A stretch of DNA of 64,000 bases, from contig NZ_CP058909.1 of the NCBI RefSeq assembly GCF_013415905.1, positions 3,534,001-3,598,000 of the forward strand, given 5' to 3'. A model generated the notes under the pieces. The model was not told the origin of the DNA. It did no database searches and was given only the letters and a program-made list of their open reading frames with translations. A program made the translations under genes and the position numbers. This document shows positions 39,779 to 47,553 of this stretch, in pieces (the first letter of the stretch is position 1; every line of letters starts with the position of its first letter). Source of the DNA: Halosimplex pelagicum. GTDB lineage: Archaea > Halobacteriota > Halobacteria > Halobacteriales > Haloarculaceae.

Positions 39779-39815
39779 GTTGGACCATATATTTCCATAT
39801 TGGACCAATATATGG
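39779..39815. promoter_or_regulatory. Palindromic operator overlapping a divergent promoter
   Basis: ATATTGG-A-CCAATAT (39797-39811) is a perfect 15-bp palindrome, and TTGGACCATATAT at about 39780-39792 is a near-copy of its right part. The palindrome overlaps a TATA-like CAATATATGG positioned 20-28 nt before ATG 39833, so repressor binding would block rightward transcription toward the integrase. Confidence 0.6.
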
Positions 39816-39832
39816 GCCAACCTATATACGTA

Positions 39833-39949
39833 ATGACCAAGATAGTGGTCACTGCAACCGACGCGGCGCTCCTCGGGGCCATCGACTCTCTGAAAAACGG
39901 GTCGACGCCTGTGTCACCAGCACGGGCGTCGTGTCGGTCAACCAGGTGA
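39833..39949 (+). CDS. Possible 38-residue leaderless peptide
   Basis: ATG 39833 (MTKIVVTATDAALLGAIDSL) lies about 25 nt after the TATA-like CAATATATGG, as expected for a leaderless gene. The N-terminal 20 residues look normal; the tail (PVSPARASCRSTR) is unusual, so it may be a truncated gene. It leads the integrase operon. Confidence 0.35.
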   Translation: MTKIVVTATDAALLGAIDSLKNGSTPVSPARASCRSTR

Positions 39950-39956
39950 CCGTGCT

Positions 39957-40268
39957 ATGCAAGACGAAACCCGGCCTAAAAAGAATACCCGACGTAGCGC
40001 GAATAAGTACAGTCTTCCGACCAGTTGCCCGACGTGCGCGACGCCGATCGAGGGCGTCAAAACCCGCGCGCCGGCGACGCAAGAGGCCGTCCCGTGCGGC
40101 CACTCCGTACGACAGATTCGACCTATGAATTACAACGACTACCAGCGAGACGTATCGCCTGCGATCGCCGACCGTTCCGACCAGGAGGTCGGGACGGTCG
40201 CGGCGCGGACCCGAGACAGTATCGAGCGCTCGACCGACCAGCTCCGTCCGACGGAGGGGTCGCGGTGA
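39957..40268 (+). CDS. Small zinc-ribbon protein in the integrase operon
   Basis: 103 residues from ATG 39957. SCPTCATPIEGVKTRAPATQEAVPCGHSV is a CxxC...CxH zinc ribbon. The C-terminus is acidic and helical (DRSDQEVGTVAARTRDSIERST). It ends in a GTGA overlap with the next gene, which itself overlaps the integrase, so three genes are translationally coupled. It may be a recombination-directionality factor, but only position supports this. Confidence 0.6.
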   Translation: MQDETRPKKNTRRSANKYSLPTSCPTCATPIEGVKTRAPATQEAVPCGHSVRQIRPMNYNDYQRDVSPAIADRSDQEVGTVAARTRDSIERSTDQLRPTEGSR

Positions 40269-40564
40269 CCGAGCGATTCATCGCCGAGGATCGGCTCCCC
40301 GGTGGCGTCAGCTACGGACCGGCCGGTGCGAATACGTCGGCGTGGCTCCTCTCGATTTCCTGCGACGACGAGCGCCTCGAGGTCGAAATTCCCGAGAAGG
40401 CCATGTATGAGCTGTGGGTCGAGGTCCGCGGTGTCCCGTCTCCACAGTCCGAGTTTCCCGACCAGAACGATCGACTCGTCCGCCAGCTCGTCCATGCGGC
40501 GAACGGGGCCGACGAGGAGACGCTCCGCGACGCGCTCGAGGCGTTGGGGGTGCGTTCCCCGTGA
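40265..40564 (+). CDS. Protein of unknown function coupled to the integrase
   Basis: 99 residues from GTG 40265 (VTERFIAEDRLPGGVSYG). A single mixed alpha/beta domain (WLLSISCDDERLEVEIPEKAMYELWVEVRG) with a helical end (QNDRLVRQLVHAANGADEETLRDALEALG). GTGA overlaps both upstream and downstream. Possible integrase accessory; family not recognised. Confidence 0.6.
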   Translation: MTERFIAEDRLPGGVSYGPAGANTSAWLLSISCDDERLEVEIPEKAMYELWVEVRGVPSPQSEFPDQNDRLVRQLVHAANGADEETLRDALEALGVRSP

Positions 40565-41652
40565 CAAGGGATCGACCCGCCGGCGGTCGGCCGGCCGACG
40601 CCCCCGACCACGCGATCCCGGAAGCGATCGAGCTGTACATCCGGCGCAAGCGGACGGACTGGAAGGGCGAGACGGAGCGGAGCTATCGCCGGGACCTCGA
40701 CACGTTCGTCGACTACGCGGCTCAGGAGGAGATCGAGACGCTGTCGGACCTCACCCGGTGGAACGTCGGCGCGTACACGGACTACCTCCTTGACCAGGAC
40801 CTCGCCCGCGTCACCGTCGCCGGGCGACAGAAGACGGCGAAAACGTGGCTGAAGTACCTCGAATCTCAGGGTCTCGTCTCGTTGGGCCTCCACCTCGCGA
40901 TAGAGACGTTGAAACTCGACGAGGACGAGGAGACCTCGAATCAACAGCTCGACCCTGACGACGCGCGGATGCTGTTGTCGTTTTTCCGCGAGAGCGCGGA
41001 GTGGCGCGGGACTCGACGCCATGCGGTCCTTGAGCTTCTGTGGCATGTGGGCTGCCGGTCGATCGGACTCCGTGCGTTGGACCTGGGGGACTACGACCCC
41101 GAGACGGGTGACCTGAAGTTTCGGAACCGGCCGGAGACGGACACCCGCCTCAAGCGGGGCAAGAGCCACGAGCGGAACGTTACGCTCTCAGATACCCCGC
41201 GGGAGGTACTGGACTTGTACATCGCTCGCGAGCGATCGGACATTCGCGACGAGCACGGTCGTAAGCCGTTGTTCCCGACTCGCCAGGGGCGCCCCGTTCG
41301 GGGGACGGTCCGCGGTTGGATGTATCAGGCGACCCAGCCGTGTTTGGCCGTCGAGTGCCCCCACGGGAAGCGCCGTCCGAATTGCGAGTTCGTACCGCGC
41401 GATTCGGCGAGTAAGTGTCCATCGACGCGACCGCCCCACGCGATCCGGCGCGGTTCGATCACTTGGCAGCGAAACCTGGGATTCGACGCGGAGACCGTCG
41501 CCAGCCGAGCCGGTGCGACGCCCGACGTGATCCGGCGGTACTACGACCAGCCGGATTACGCGGACGAGCTCGAGCGGCGCCGCGAGGACACTCAGGAGAT
41601 CGACATCACGGAGCATCTGCACCCGACCGACCTCGACGAGGATTCAGACTAA
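40561..41652 (+). CDS. Tyrosine integrase of element A
   Basis: 363 residues from GTG 40561. A SAM-like N-terminal core-binding domain (about 18-110) precedes the catalytic domain with Arg166 (WHVGCRSIGLR), His293-x-x-Arg296 (PPHAIRRG) and Tyr328 (DVIRRYYDQ). Unusually, a cysteine cluster (Cys261, Cys266, Cys275, Cys286: CLAVECPHGKRRPNC) is inserted before the HxxR box and probably binds zinc. The same insert occurs in the element B integrase. It lies 54 nt from the attR core, as expected for tRNA-targeting integrases, and recombines the 15-bp tRNA-Trp core. Confidence 0.93.
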   Translation: MTRDRPAGGRPADAPDHAIPEAIELYIRRKRTDWKGETERSYRRDLDTFVDYAAQEEIETLSDLTRWNVGAYTDYLLDQDLARVTVAGRQKTAKTWLKYLESQGLVSLGLHLAIETLKLDEDEETSNQQLDPDDARMLLSFFRESAEWRGTRRHAVLELLWHVGCRSIGLRALDLGDYDPETGDLKFRNRPETDTRLKRGKSHERNVTLSDTPREVLDLYIARERSDIRDEHGRKPLFPTRQGRPVRGTVRGWMYQATQPCLAVECPHGKRRPNCEFVPRDSASKCPSTRPPHAIRRGSITWQRNLGFDAETVASRAGATPDVIRRYYDQPDYADELERRREDTQEIDITEHLHPTDLDEDSD

Positions 41653-41705
41653 TGAACCAGAACCTATCAGATACCGCAAGTACCGTTAATCAGCAGAGGG
41701 CGGCG

Positions 41706-41720
41706 TCCCTCCGACCCCAT
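41706..41720. repeat. Shared att core: attR of element A / attL of element B
   Basis: TCCCTCCGACCCCAT, identical to 9778-9792 and 52865-52879. It follows the element A integrase gene and marks the start of element B. Confidence 0.9.
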
Positions 41721-41913
41721 ACTCACCTTTAATTTTTCTTTACCTCAGGTTAGTGAGCGGCGCGTTTTCGCTGGTTCTGAAACACCCCAAAATCATAGTC
41801 AGGAAGTTGATAACTCGGGGTGGTCGGCGTGATCGTCGGCCCCCGCGTCGAGTTCTCCGTCGACCACTATCCGCGCATCCGAGTGTGGGACCCGGCGGCC
41901 GGCCACGACCGCT
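41706..41913. repeat. Left-end homology shared with element C
   Basis: The sequence from the att core through the first 31 codons of the HNH gene is repeated at 52865-53080 with scattered substitutions and a length change in a C-run. It shows that elements B and C are related integrants in tandem. Confidence 0.85.
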
Positions 41914-42089
41914 ATCTCTACCTCCACCGGCTGACCGCGTTCGCCCACGGCGAGATCGACGACCTCTGGACTGACCTGGAGGTCCATCACGAGGATCACG
42001 ACCGCTGGAACAACCAGCCCGGTAACCTCGAAGCACGCGAACCGGAACCACACGCGGACTACCACCTGAACGGGGGTGCGCTCCCGTGA
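41820..42089 (+). CDS. HNH endonuclease-like protein
   Basis: 89 residues from GTG 41820 (another in-frame GTG is at 41829). VYLHRLTAFAHGEIDDLW-type sequence followed by LEVHHEDHDRWNNQPGNLEAREPEPHADYHLNGG fits the HNH fold: His-His, the central Asn of NQPGNLE and a final His (HADYH). Such proteins are nicking or homing endonucleases, often found near phage ends. It is the first gene after the left att site. It overlaps the next gene by 4 nt (GTGA). A deletion-damaged copy lies at 52986-53162. Confidence 0.8.
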   Translation: MVGVIVGPRVEFSVDHYPRIRVWDPAAGHDRYLYLHRLTAFAHGEIDDLWTDLEVHHEDHDRWNNQPGNLEAREPEPHADYHLNGGALP

Positions 42090-42238
42090 CGGGAGATCTC
42101 CCTGACGGCCCCTCTCCCGACGAGTGGCCCTTCCCTCGGAACGAGTTCGTCCCCGCTTCCCAGCTGATCCTGGACGAAGCGACCGACGAAGAAGTTCGCC
42201 GAGCTGTCCAGCGCGTCGAGGACGGTGATCCCCAGTGA
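42086..42238 (+). CDS. 50-residue element B protein
   Basis: From GTG 42086, GTGA overlap with the HNH gene and again with the next gene. It reads SPDEWPFPRNEFVPASQLILDEATDEEVRRAVQRVEDG, a short helical acidic protein. A degraded copy at 53768-53902 supports it as a genuine family gene. Function unknown. Confidence 0.6.
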   Translation: MTGDLPDGPSPDEWPFPRNEFVPASQLILDEATDEEVRRAVQRVEDGDPQ

Positions 42239-42531
42239 CCGACTGGGACTCGTACCGGTGGTACACCTGCCGAATCTGCGGGGAACCCTGTATCAACCGG
42301 ATCGGTGACCCCCCGACCCAGGACCGCGAATGCCGTTCCTGCCATTCCGTTCCTTCACTCGGTGACTCACCCACCACAAGCAAGGACCCGCAGAGAGCGG
42401 CCCCCTCCCATGGGGGCCCGAACGAGGACCCGCAGCGCACCGCGCGCCGGAGGCGCGCGAATCTTGATGCGGTGCGGTCGCGGGGCGGTCTCGACGACGA
42501 CTGGCTCACTGTTGATTCTGACTCACTGTAG
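42235..42531 (+). CDS. Small zinc-knuckle protein of element B
   Basis: 98 residues from GTG 42235. YTCRICGEPCINRIGDPPTQDRECRSCHS is a four-Cys zinc ribbon; the rest is polar and low-complexity with an Arg patch (TARRRRAN). The stop abuts the Rep ATG. A degraded copy lies at 53899-54010 in element C. Possibly a Rep accessory. Confidence 0.6.
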   Translation: MTDWDSYRWYTCRICGEPCINRIGDPPTQDRECRSCHSVPSLGDSPTTSKDPQRAAPSHGGPNEDPQRTARRRRANLDAVRSRGGLDDDWLTVDSDSL

Positions 42532-44406
42532 ATGGCGGCGGAGGACCCAACCGACACCGGCGGCTCTCGGCAAACCAACTCGAAAGACTCTGTAACCCCG
42601 GCTCAACCCGGTGACTCGTCCGATTCTTCGCGCGAGTTACCGACGACTGCTGAAAGGGTCTCAGAGTCCTACGCGAAGTACCCCGACCGGACCCGGCTGC
42701 CGCTGACCGAGCGCGACGGCGTATCCCTCCGTCGCGACTACACCTGCGAGCACTACGAGCCGTACCACAGCGAGGCGATCCGAGAAATCGACGACGATGT
42801 GACCGGCCAGCAGTTGGTTGCTCGAACTCCATACGACTGGGGCGAAGCCGTCGAAAAGATGCTCGAAGACCACGAGGACACCCGCCGAACGACGATTAAC
42901 CTCGAAAAAGGACGCCCCAGCGACCCCGAATACGCCGAGTTCTCCATCGAGGCCGTCACCCGCTGGTTCGCTTCCTACCAGATGAAGTACTACGCTCAGA
43001 TGGAAGGCTGGCTCCGCGAACTAACCGGTGGTGAGCGGCCGTCTGGTGGTACGTCCACAGCTAACTACGCTGATCCGCGTATCTGTCTCCTCACCCTGAG
43101 CGCGTCCTCGATGCCGGACGGCGAGCGAGTCGCGCCCGTGGATCACATCTCTGTCCGCCGGAGTAGTTGGAACAGTTGCTACGATACTCTTCGGAATACC
43201 ATGCGGTCGCTCGGCTACGATTGGCAGTATGAACGCCGTTCGGAGCCGCATACGGGCAAACGCGGTGAGTACGGAATCAACCGCTGCTACGGCCATGACC
43301 ACGTTGTCCTGGTCGTCGACGGCCCGGTCACCCCGAACGACCTCCGCCCGGTGATCGAGAAACACGTCGAAGAATGCGAATGGGCTGGTGCCGACGCCCA
43401 CGATCTCGACATCCAGGACTGGGACGCGAACGCCGACGACGTGGGAACGGTCGAAATCAAGGACCCCGAAGAACTGGAGAGTACCGCCCAGTACGTCGCA
43501 GATTACGCTTCCATTGACCCGCTCGACCTTCACGAACGCTCGGAGGAATACATCATGTGGGCCGCCGCAGTGACCGCGGCGAACGCGAAGACGCAGAGCC
43601 GATCGGACGCTGCCGGTTGGGCGTCGACCGCCGACGCCTGTAAACAGCGGTTCGAGTCCGACCAGTCTGACCAGTCCGTCGACCACGGCGAGAGCGTTAT
43701 TCGTTCCGAGACTCGCGGTGTCGACCTCGAATGTGCGAAGTGCGGGAGTCCCCACGGGATCGACCAAGACCAGACGCTGACTGCTGCCCGAGTCGGCGAC
43801 CAGTCGGCCGCAGCTGCCGACGGTGGCCTCGACCGAGAGGGGGACCTGCGTGACAAGTGGCCTTCAGCCCGTGCTGCTGCCTCTATCGGACAATCTCCCA
43901 CAGAGAAACGCCAACGGGACCAGATCAAACAGTACTTGCAACGCTATCCAGACGCGACGCCGACCCAAATCATGGGTGCGCTTGGATTGCCGCCCGACGC
44001 TCGGGAGCTGATCAAAGAAGTCGATCACGGTGTCGATCCAACGGAACCAATCTCGTTCGAGCGCCCGCCCGAGTGGCAGGTCAAGAGCGTCACCGTCGGG
44101 GAAGAGGAATATCCTGCATCAGCAGGTACAGGAGTCGAAATGGTCGAAACGGTTGACTATATTGAACGGATTCTACAAAATACGAAGCTTGGGTGTGACA
44201 AAGCAGATAGAATTTACTGGTGTTGCAAGCGGACTAATGTTCGTATGTGGGGCGGTAGATCGATGGCTGGTTATCTGGTGAAACATGGAATTCATCATCC
44301 AAAGGTAGTTGATACTGTAGTTTCTGCTGAAAGGGTGCCATCTTCAGGCCAAACTGGAACCAAAGCGGCATCAGTAGACTCAACGCCAAAAATTAATGCA
44401 GAGTAA
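42532..44406 (+). CDS. Rolling-circle replication initiator (HUH endonuclease, pleolipovirus-type Rep)
   Basis: 624 residues. The HUH metal-binding motif is GHDHVVLVVDG (His255, His257) and the catalytic tyrosines are Tyr321 and Tyr325 (TAQYVADYASID), so two Tyr four residues apart. Upstream RICLLTLSASS is motif 1. Such proteins nick the double-strand origin and start rolling-circle replication. The C-terminal third contains a CAKCGSPHG pair and a winged-helix-like tail (QIKQYLQRYPDATPTQIMGALGLPPDARELI). Codon use turns AT-richer after about 44130, the boundary with cargo sequence. The stop is followed 20 nt later by the TIR-like gene. Confidence 0.9.
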   Translation: MAAEDPTDTGGSRQTNSKDSVTPAQPGDSSDSSRELPTTAERVSESYAKYPDRTRLPLTERDGVSLRRDYTCEHYEPYHSEAIREIDDDVTGQQLVARTPYDWGEAVEKMLEDHEDTRRTTINLEKGRPSDPEYAEFSIEAVTRWFASYQMKYYAQMEGWLRELTGGERPSGGTSTANYADPRICLLTLSASSMPDGERVAPVDHISVRRSSWNSCYDTLRNTMRSLGYDWQYERRSEPHTGKRGEYGINRCYGHDHVVLVVDGPVTPNDLRPVIEKHVEECEWAGADAHDLDIQDWDANADDVGTVEIKDPEELESTAQYVADYASIDPLDLHERSEEYIMWAAAVTAANAKTQSRSDAAGWASTADACKQRFESDQSDQSVDHGESVIRSETRGVDLECAKCGSPHGIDQDQTLTAARVGDQSAAAADGGLDREGDLRDKWPSARAAASIGQSPTEKRQRDQIKQYLQRYPDATPTQIMGALGLPPDARELIKEVDHGVDPTEPISFERPPEWQVKSVTVGEEEYPASAGTGVEMVETVDYIERILQNTKLGCDKADRIYWCCKRTNVRMWGGRSMAGYLVKHGIHHPKVVDTVVSAERVPSSGQTGTKAASVDSTPKINAE

Positions 44407-44426
44407 TAACTTATGTTCCCTACGCT

Positions 44427-45137
44427 ATGAGCGATCAGAAAGAATGTTTTGTTATATGTCCGATAGGTTCCGAAGGGAGTGAAATTAGAGAACGGTCTGA
44501 TAAACTCATGGAATACATCATCACGGATGCAGTCTCTGAATTCGGATATTCAACCTTGAGATCAGATGAAATGTCTGAGCCAGGCAGTATAACATCACAA
44601 ATAATACAAAAGACCATAGAGAGCGAACTTGTAATAGCGGATCTGACGAACCACAATCCGAATGTATTCTACGAGCTTGCTCTTAGACATGCAACTGCTA
44701 AGCCATATATTCAACTAATCGACAAGAAGCAAAGTATTCCTTTTGATATATCTGATCTCAGAACGATAAACTACGACTTTGACGTACAACGAGCAGCGAA
44801 TGCTGTTGATGAAATCAAAGAGCATCTTGAAACTATTGAGGAAAAAGAACCTGACTTTGACAATCCGATATCTCGGTCTGCGGATCTAAAATCGTGGCGA
44901 GAAAGCGAAGACCCTTCGGAGCAAAATTTTGCTGATATTTTGGACGGTTTGAATAGTCTAAATAAAAGGATAGATAAGTTAGAGAGTGAAATGTCTAATT
45001 CGGGAACTCAACAAGTTCTAAGTTCTTCTTCAGCATTCGAGTCCTTTGACCCGTCTGATTTTGACCTGTCTGAGCAAGAACGTGAAGAAATAAAAGAAGA
45101 GTATGGGGTTTCGTTCAAAAGAGCCTCGTCTAACTAA
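44427..45137 (+). CDS. TIR/nucleoside-deoxyribosyltransferase-like protein (candidate effector cargo)
   Basis: 236 residues. ECFVICPIGSEGSEIRERSD opens a Rossmann-like domain, followed by SELVIADLTNHNPNVFYELALRHATAKPYIQL, whose Asp72 and Glu83 fit the catalytic acidic positions of the deoxyribosyltransferase/TIR-like superfamily. Members hydrolyse NAD or nucleosides and often act as abortive-infection effectors. The last 90 residues form an acidic coiled coil (LDGLNSLNKRIDKLESEMS) and a Ser-rich tail. The gene is markedly AT-rich compared with the Rep and structural genes, so it was acquired separately. A defence, superinfection-exclusion or regulatory role is inferred from similar bacterial proteins only. 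Confidence 0.75.
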   Translation: MSDQKECFVICPIGSEGSEIRERSDKLMEYIITDAVSEFGYSTLRSDEMSEPGSITSQIIQKTIESELVIADLTNHNPNVFYELALRHATAKPYIQLIDKKQSIPFDISDLRTINYDFDVQRAANAVDEIKEHLETIEEKEPDFDNPISRSADLKSWRESEDPSEQNFADILDGLNSLNKRIDKLESEMSNSGTQQVLSSSSAFESFDPSDFDLSEQEREEIKEEYGVSFKRASSN

Positions 45138-45210
45138 CTGTTAGAACTGGATTCTGTATAAGTTCTATTCCCAATTTTGACATGATATGTTAATTATCCC
45201 CGTTTCATGA

Positions 45211-45223
45211 TTTTTACTTTCAC
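45211..45223 (-). promoter_or_regulatory. Promoter-like motif pointing antisense to the TIR-like gene
   Basis: The plus-strand TTTTTACTTTCAC is GTGAAAGTAAAAA on the minus strand: the same GTGAAAGTA-AAA pattern found before the minus-strand genes starting at 51010 and 55029. No protein start follows within a useful distance (only short ORFs), so it could produce an antisense or other non-coding RNA covering the 3' end of the 44427 gene. Confidence 0.35.
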
Positions 45224-45237
45224 CCGGGTCGCGCCCC

Positions 45238-45249
45238 GACTTTTACTAG
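45238..45249 (+). promoter_or_regulatory. TATA-like box of the element B structural operon
   Basis: ACTTTTACTAG lies 26-36 nt before ATG 45275, the expected spacing for a leaderless transcript that would carry the structural genes 45275-49937. Confidence 0.5.
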
Positions 45250-45274
45250 TGGGACTAGATGTTTCGAGCGTAGC

Positions 45275-45607
45275 ATGGCTACCAACAACGAAACCTCGTC
45301 GTTCGAGGACTTCCCTGAGCCGGAGACTTCGGACGACGATGGTGGTTCCGATTGGATCGACCTCGAAGCGGGCGACGAAGTGACCGGCCGCATCACGGGC
45401 TTTAGCCCGAATGCCGGCCGGAACGGTGTCGTCGAGATCGACGGCCGACCCACGTACATCACTGCAAGCATACGCCGTCAACTTATCGCCGAGCTGGTCG
45501 AAGGCTCGAAGATGGCCCTTCGCGTCTCGGAGGATGAGGAATCCTTCGAAGACGACGACGGCGAGGAGGTGACGTACAACCCCAAGGAAGCGAGGTTCCG
45601 CCGATGA
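45275..45607 (+). CDS. Small OB-fold-like protein at the head of the structural operon
   Basis: 110 residues. A very acidic N-terminus (about 30 residues) precedes WIDLEAGDEVTGRITGFSPNAGRNGVVEIDGRPTYITASIRRQLIAELVEGSKMALRVSE, with alternating strands typical of a small beta-barrel (OB-like). It occupies the place of the small ORF before VP3 in pleolipovirus genomes and overlaps the VP3-like gene by 4 nt (ATGA). Function unknown; nucleic-acid or Rep binding is possible. Confidence 0.65.
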   Translation: MATNNETSSFEDFPEPETSDDDGGSDWIDLEAGDEVTGRITGFSPNAGRNGVVEIDGRPTYITASIRRQLIAELVEGSKMALRVSEDEESFEDDDGEEVTYNPKEARFRR

Positions 45608-45987
45608 GCCGGTACCGCAACCGCTCGGCCTTCCAGGCGTACAAGCAGCTGGACATCGGCACCGCGCTGGCGCTGATGTTCTTCGCGGTGGTCGGGCTGG
45701 TCCAGACCGGGCTGATGCTCGACATCGTTGACATGCTCACGCGGTACAAGTTCCTCCCGCTGGCCGGGTCGTTCGCCGCCTACGCTCTCGTCTTCGCCTC
45801 CAGCGGGACGCGCAACCCTCAGCACTACCACCCGCTGGAGTGGGCCATCGTCTCGATCACCGCGGTGATCATGACCGCCCACGCCACGCTGGCGGAAGTG
45901 CAAACGCTGGTCACCAACACCTCGCCCTGGTCGAGCATCCTGATCATGGGCCTGATGGTGATCTGCGGCGCCGTCCTCGGGAAGTGA
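45604..45987 (+). CDS. VP3-like internal membrane protein of the pleolipovirus
   Basis: 127 residues with four membrane segments (GTALALMFFAVVGLVQTGLML, FLPLAGSFAAYALVFAS, WAIVSITAVIMTAHATLA, SILIMGLMVICGAVL) after a basic N-terminus (SRYRNRSAFQAYKQLD). Length, topology and position directly before the spike gene match VP3 of Halorubrum pleomorphic virus 1, which lines the inside of the viral membrane vesicle. Four bases separate it from the spike gene. Confidence 0.88.
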   Translation: MSRYRNRSAFQAYKQLDIGTALALMFFAVVGLVQTGLMLDIVDMLTRYKFLPLAGSFAAYALVFASSGTRNPQHYHPLEWAIVSITAVIMTAHATLAEVQTLVTNTSPWSSILIMGLMVICGAVLGK

Positions 45988-45991
45988 AACG

Positions 45992-47527
45992 ATGAGAGAC
46001 GGAATCGGACGGGCGCTTTCGCTCGTGGCTGCCCTGCTGCTCGTCACCAGCACCCTCGGTGGCGCGGCGACGACCGGCATGGTCGACCTCGACGACGATG
46101 GTCCAGTCGGTGAAGCGAACGCCCTTGCCTGTGGCGGCGTCTGCGTGCTCGGAGGTGTCGCGCTGGCCCACGGTATCGCAATCGGAGCCGCAGGCGCGGC
46201 TGCCTTCATGAGCGACAGCGGCGTCAACGAGTCGGCGCTTGCTCAGGCCGACGCCCAGGAACTCCACAAGAACGTCTACGAGTCGTCGGTCACCCAGCAC
46301 CAGAACAACCAGATCCTTCTGGACTCCTACGGCAACTTCCTCCAGGACACGCCCGAGGTCGCAACGATGGAGGGCAAGAACGCCTACATCCGCGCCCTCA
46401 ACAACGGGACTTCCGAGGCGGCCGCTCGCGCTGCGGCCCGCGAGGCGATCGCCGACTACTACGCCCAGAAGCAGGCGCAGGTTGCCGCGCAGTATGAAAC
46501 GTCGGTCCAGAACTACATCACCCAGAAACACGCTGTACAGGCCAACGCGAACCTCTCCAACGTGTACATGTGGAACATGGACGACGGGTATGCGTCTCCC
46601 GATTCGAACAGTACGGGGAGCGTCACCCTCGTCAACGGGTCCACCGTTGAGGTGACCAAGTTCCAGGCCAGCGGGATGGTCTCGGGAGACTCCATCTCCG
46701 GGACCATCGACCCGACCCAGAACGAACTCGGGACCGGCGTCTACATGGTGTCGCTGTCGGTCACGCCGCCGAACAGCAACTACAACGAGGAGCTGATGAT
46801 GAACTTCACGGACTACAAGACGACGTGGAGTTCCATCGAGTCCCAGAACGCCCAGATCCAGGACCGACTGGACACGTTCATCAACGGCACCTACTCGTCC
46901 TACCAGAAGGGAGAGATCAGCAACGACGACCTGATCGACCCATACCTTCAGGCCCGCGAGTACAGCCCCGAAGGCGGCGAGTTCGATACCTGGGCCATCT
47001 CGACGCTCTCCGCGTCGGGTCTGAACCCGCCGGAGAATCTGACGACGACCAAGACGATGGTCGTCCGCGCCCCGCCGACCGACGGCGCGACCTACAAGGG
47101 CGTGCTGATGAGCGACGGCCTGCCCACCGGCGGCACCTTCCAGGTCAACACGACCTACAACGCGACGACCCTCGCCGGCCCGCAGTACGTCGTTCATACC
47201 AACACCGGCGAGACGACCGAACTCACCGGCGAGTTCCAGCTCTCCCAGATTCGGGACGTGAACGGTGAACCGATCAACCAGACCACGGTCCGGTACCGAG
47301 AGATCGACTACACCACGACCGACCTCCAGGAGTTCAAGCAGCTGCAAGACCAGGTGCGGAACCTGACCGCCGAGCTGGAAGCCCGCCAGTCGAACCTGCG
47401 TGACGGCGGCTCGACCGGCGGACTGTTCCCCAACTTCGGAGGTGGAAGCATCCCGATGCCCGCGGCCGTCGCGATCGTGGCCGTCCTGGTCGGCTTCGTC
47501 GCCATCCCTGTGCTGTATCGTCCGTAG
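45992..47527 (+). CDS. VP4-like spike protein of the pleolipovirus
   Basis: 511 residues. A signal peptide (LSLVAALLLVTSTLGGAATT) is followed by a long ectodomain with helical N-terminal part (HKNVYESSVTQHQNNQILLDSYGNFLQ) and beta-rich C-terminal part with many sequons (NNGTSE, NLSNV, SNSTGS, VNGSTV, NFTDY, INGTYS, ENLTTT, YNATTL, NQTTVR). A coiled coil (LQEFKQLQDQVRNLTAELEARQSN), a Gly-rich hinge (GGLFPNFGGGSIP) and a C-terminal membrane anchor (AAVAIVAVLVGFVAIPVLY) end it. This is the receptor-binding/fusion spike of pleolipoviruses. Confidence 0.9.
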   Translation: MRDGIGRALSLVAALLLVTSTLGGAATTGMVDLDDDGPVGEANALACGGVCVLGGVALAHGIAIGAAGAAAFMSDSGVNESALAQADAQELHKNVYESSVTQHQNNQILLDSYGNFLQDTPEVATMEGKNAYIRALNNGTSEAAARAAAREAIADYYAQKQAQVAAQYETSVQNYITQKHAVQANANLSNVYMWNMDDGYASPDSNSTGSVTLVNGSTVEVTKFQASGMVSGDSISGTIDPTQNELGTGVYMVSLSVTPPNSNYNEELMMNFTDYKTTWSSIESQNAQIQDRLDTFINGTYSSYQKGEISNDDLIDPYLQAREYSPEGGEFDTWAISTLSASGLNPPENLTTTKTMVVRAPPTDGATYKGVLMSDGLPTGGTFQVNTTYNATTLAGPQYVVHTNTGETTELTGEFQLSQIRDVNGEPINQTTVRYREIDYTTTDLQEFKQLQDQVRNLTAELEARQSNLRDGGSTGGLFPNFGGGSIPMPAAVAIVAVLVGFVAIPVLYRP

Positions 47528-47553
47528 ACCAACCCACCCCATTTATCGAGAAT

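Larger units (their letters stand above)
9778..41720. mobile_element. Element A: about 32-kb integrated element of unclear class
   Basis: It is bounded by the 15-bp direct repeat TCCCTCCGACCCCAT at 9778-9792 (tRNA-Trp 3' end) and 41706-41720, with a tyrosine integrase ending 54 nt inside the right copy. Its contents are a rightward operon of small zinc-ribbon proteins, two DNA adenine methyltransferases and a large DNA-binding-like protein; a leftward block of membrane/secreted proteins with an ATPase, subtilase and giant surface protein; and Orc1/Cdc6 with iterons and a phiH1-repressor-like regulator. No capsid, portal, terminase or tail gene is recognisable. A lipid-vesicle virus, plasmid-vesicle element (compare pR1SE of Halorubrum) or conjugative element are all possible. 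Confidence 0.85.

Noticed and set aside
9778..41720. Tailed-virus (caudovirus) provirus
   Set aside because: No terminase, portal, capsid, head or tail gene could be recognised in the 32 kb; the surface and ATPase genes do not follow a head-tail order.
45194..45481. Minus-strand ORF under the promoter-like motif at 45211
   Set aside because: It reads across the start of the well-supported 45275 gene and includes the motif itself, so it cannot be its product.
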